DNA of 21,504 bases, taken from positions 1 through 21,504 of the forward strand of contig CAYUCL010000035.1 in the NCBI GenBank assembly GCA_964443325.1, in the 5' to 3' direction. Below, one piece after another: positions 21,047 through 21,504 of the stretch. The position numbers and the translations under genes were made by a program. The first letter of the stretch is position 1; every line of letters starts with the position of its first letter. Source of the DNA: DAOUVR01 sp034430535. Lineage in GTDB: Bacteria > Chloroflexota > Dehalococcoidia > E44-bin15. The notes under the pieces were generated by a model. It worked only from the letters and a program-made list of their open reading frames with translations, was not told the DNA's origin and did no database searches.

Positions 21047-21504
21047 TTACTCCGTTATTGGCCTTGCCTTCCAGAAGTAGCCGCTGACGCCAACCCTATC
21101 TATATACTTGCGGCGGAAGCTCAACTCCACCGGCAGACCAACCTTGACCTTGTCCTGCTCGCAGTCGGTGAGGTCCATCAGGTACCTTCCACCACCATCA
21201 AAGTTTATCACCCCGTATAACGATGGCGGGTTGGGGCTGAAGGCCAGCAGGTCTCCGGTGTAGGTGAAGATGTGCCCCTTCCTGTCGGAGAAGCGATAGT
21301 CCTCCATCTCGTCAATTGCTCCACAAGCAGGGTTTACGCACACTCGCTGCGGCGGGTACTGTGGCGTGCCACAGCGCTTGCACTTCGTCCCCACCAAGCC
21401 GAGGATCTCGCGGCGCTCCCGCCACAGCTTTGACGCTGAGGTCAGGGATGTCTCCTCCCCACGGCCTGCCGTGTCTATCGGAAGCACGCTGTTGCAGGTG
21501 ATAA
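21047..21504 (-). CDS. DUF35 (OB-fold/zinc-ribbon) protein, 5' partial, probably C-terminus of an HMG-CoA-synthase-like fusion (copy 2)
   Basis: The frame is open to the window edge, as for copy 1, and the terminal 55 bases are identical to it. The zinc-ribbon Cys pairs and the OB-fold are unchanged. The protein differences I see are SDKTG to SDRKG and one Gln to Lys in DKVQVGL. Several more DNA differences are synonymous, so both copies appear to be under purifying selection rather than decaying. It is followed closely by thiolase copy 2. Confidence 0.8.
   Translation of the reverse strand, partial: ITCNSVLPIDTAGRGEETSLTSASKLWRERREILGLVGTKCKRCGTPQYPPQRVCVNPACGAIDEMEDYRFSDRKGHIFTYTGDLLAFSPNPPSLYGVINFDGGGRYLMDLTDCEQDKVKVGLPVELSFRRKYIDRVGVSGYFWKARPITE

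Noticed and set aside
1..21504. Terminal inverted repeats of a transposon or linear phage genome
   Set aside because: The inverted ends are parts of coding genes that continue outside the window, and no transposase, integrase or replication gene is inside. An assembly-graph end fits better.

Overview
The window looks like one complete metagenomic contig from an uncultured bacterium. Several traits fit Chloroflexota, probably a Dehalococcoidia-like lineage: acyl-CoA dehydrogenases (ACADs) in tandem, a thiolase next to a DUF35 (OB-fold/zinc-ribbon) protein, Thr-Pro-linker surface proteins with a C-terminal membrane anchor, and intergenic DNA packed with short palindromic repeats. No rRNA or marker gene is present, so this placement is an inference.

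Left part (1-8030, + strand): a lipid or acyl-CoA catabolism cluster. It runs from the C-terminal end of a DUF35 protein (open to the window edge, probably fused to an HMG-CoA-synthase-like domain) to an SCP2-type thiolase and ACAD1 and ACAD2. Two repeat-filled gaps with a small HIT-family protein between them follow, then ACAD3 and ACAD4 and an intrinsic terminator. ACAD1 and ACAD3 keep a glutamate at the isovaleryl-CoA-dehydrogenase/ChsE4-like position. ACAD2 and ACAD4 are shorter-motif partners, and ACAD4 has lost both usual glutamate positions. The layout suggests two alpha/beta heteromeric dehydrogenases feeding a thiolase-DUF35 complex.

Middle part (8030-19100, mostly - strand): cell-surface genes. 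A 1084-aa beta-helix protein and a 410-aa protein share the same C-terminal module: Thr-Pro linker, ZU5-like domain, membrane helix, basic tail and a common acidic end. An 896-aa PKD/DUF11/HYR-repeat protein has its own membrane anchor, a tandem 477-bp internal repeat, a structured leader with an attenuator-like terminator, and a possible ATA start. Between them, a surface-protein 3' fragment meets a phage large-terminase fragment head to head at one breakpoint.

Right part (19100-21504, - strand): more palindromic repeats, then a second, diverged copy of the thiolase and DUF35 genes in inverted orientation. The outermost 55 bases of the two window ends are exact reverse complements and the 56th differs. 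This is what an assembler leaves when a contig stops at both ends on the same collapsed repeat.

The non-coding DNA consists almost wholly of at least six families of short palindromic repeats, often inserted inside one another. One family appears to supply terminators to two genes and the ribosome-binding site plus GTG start codon of the HIT gene.
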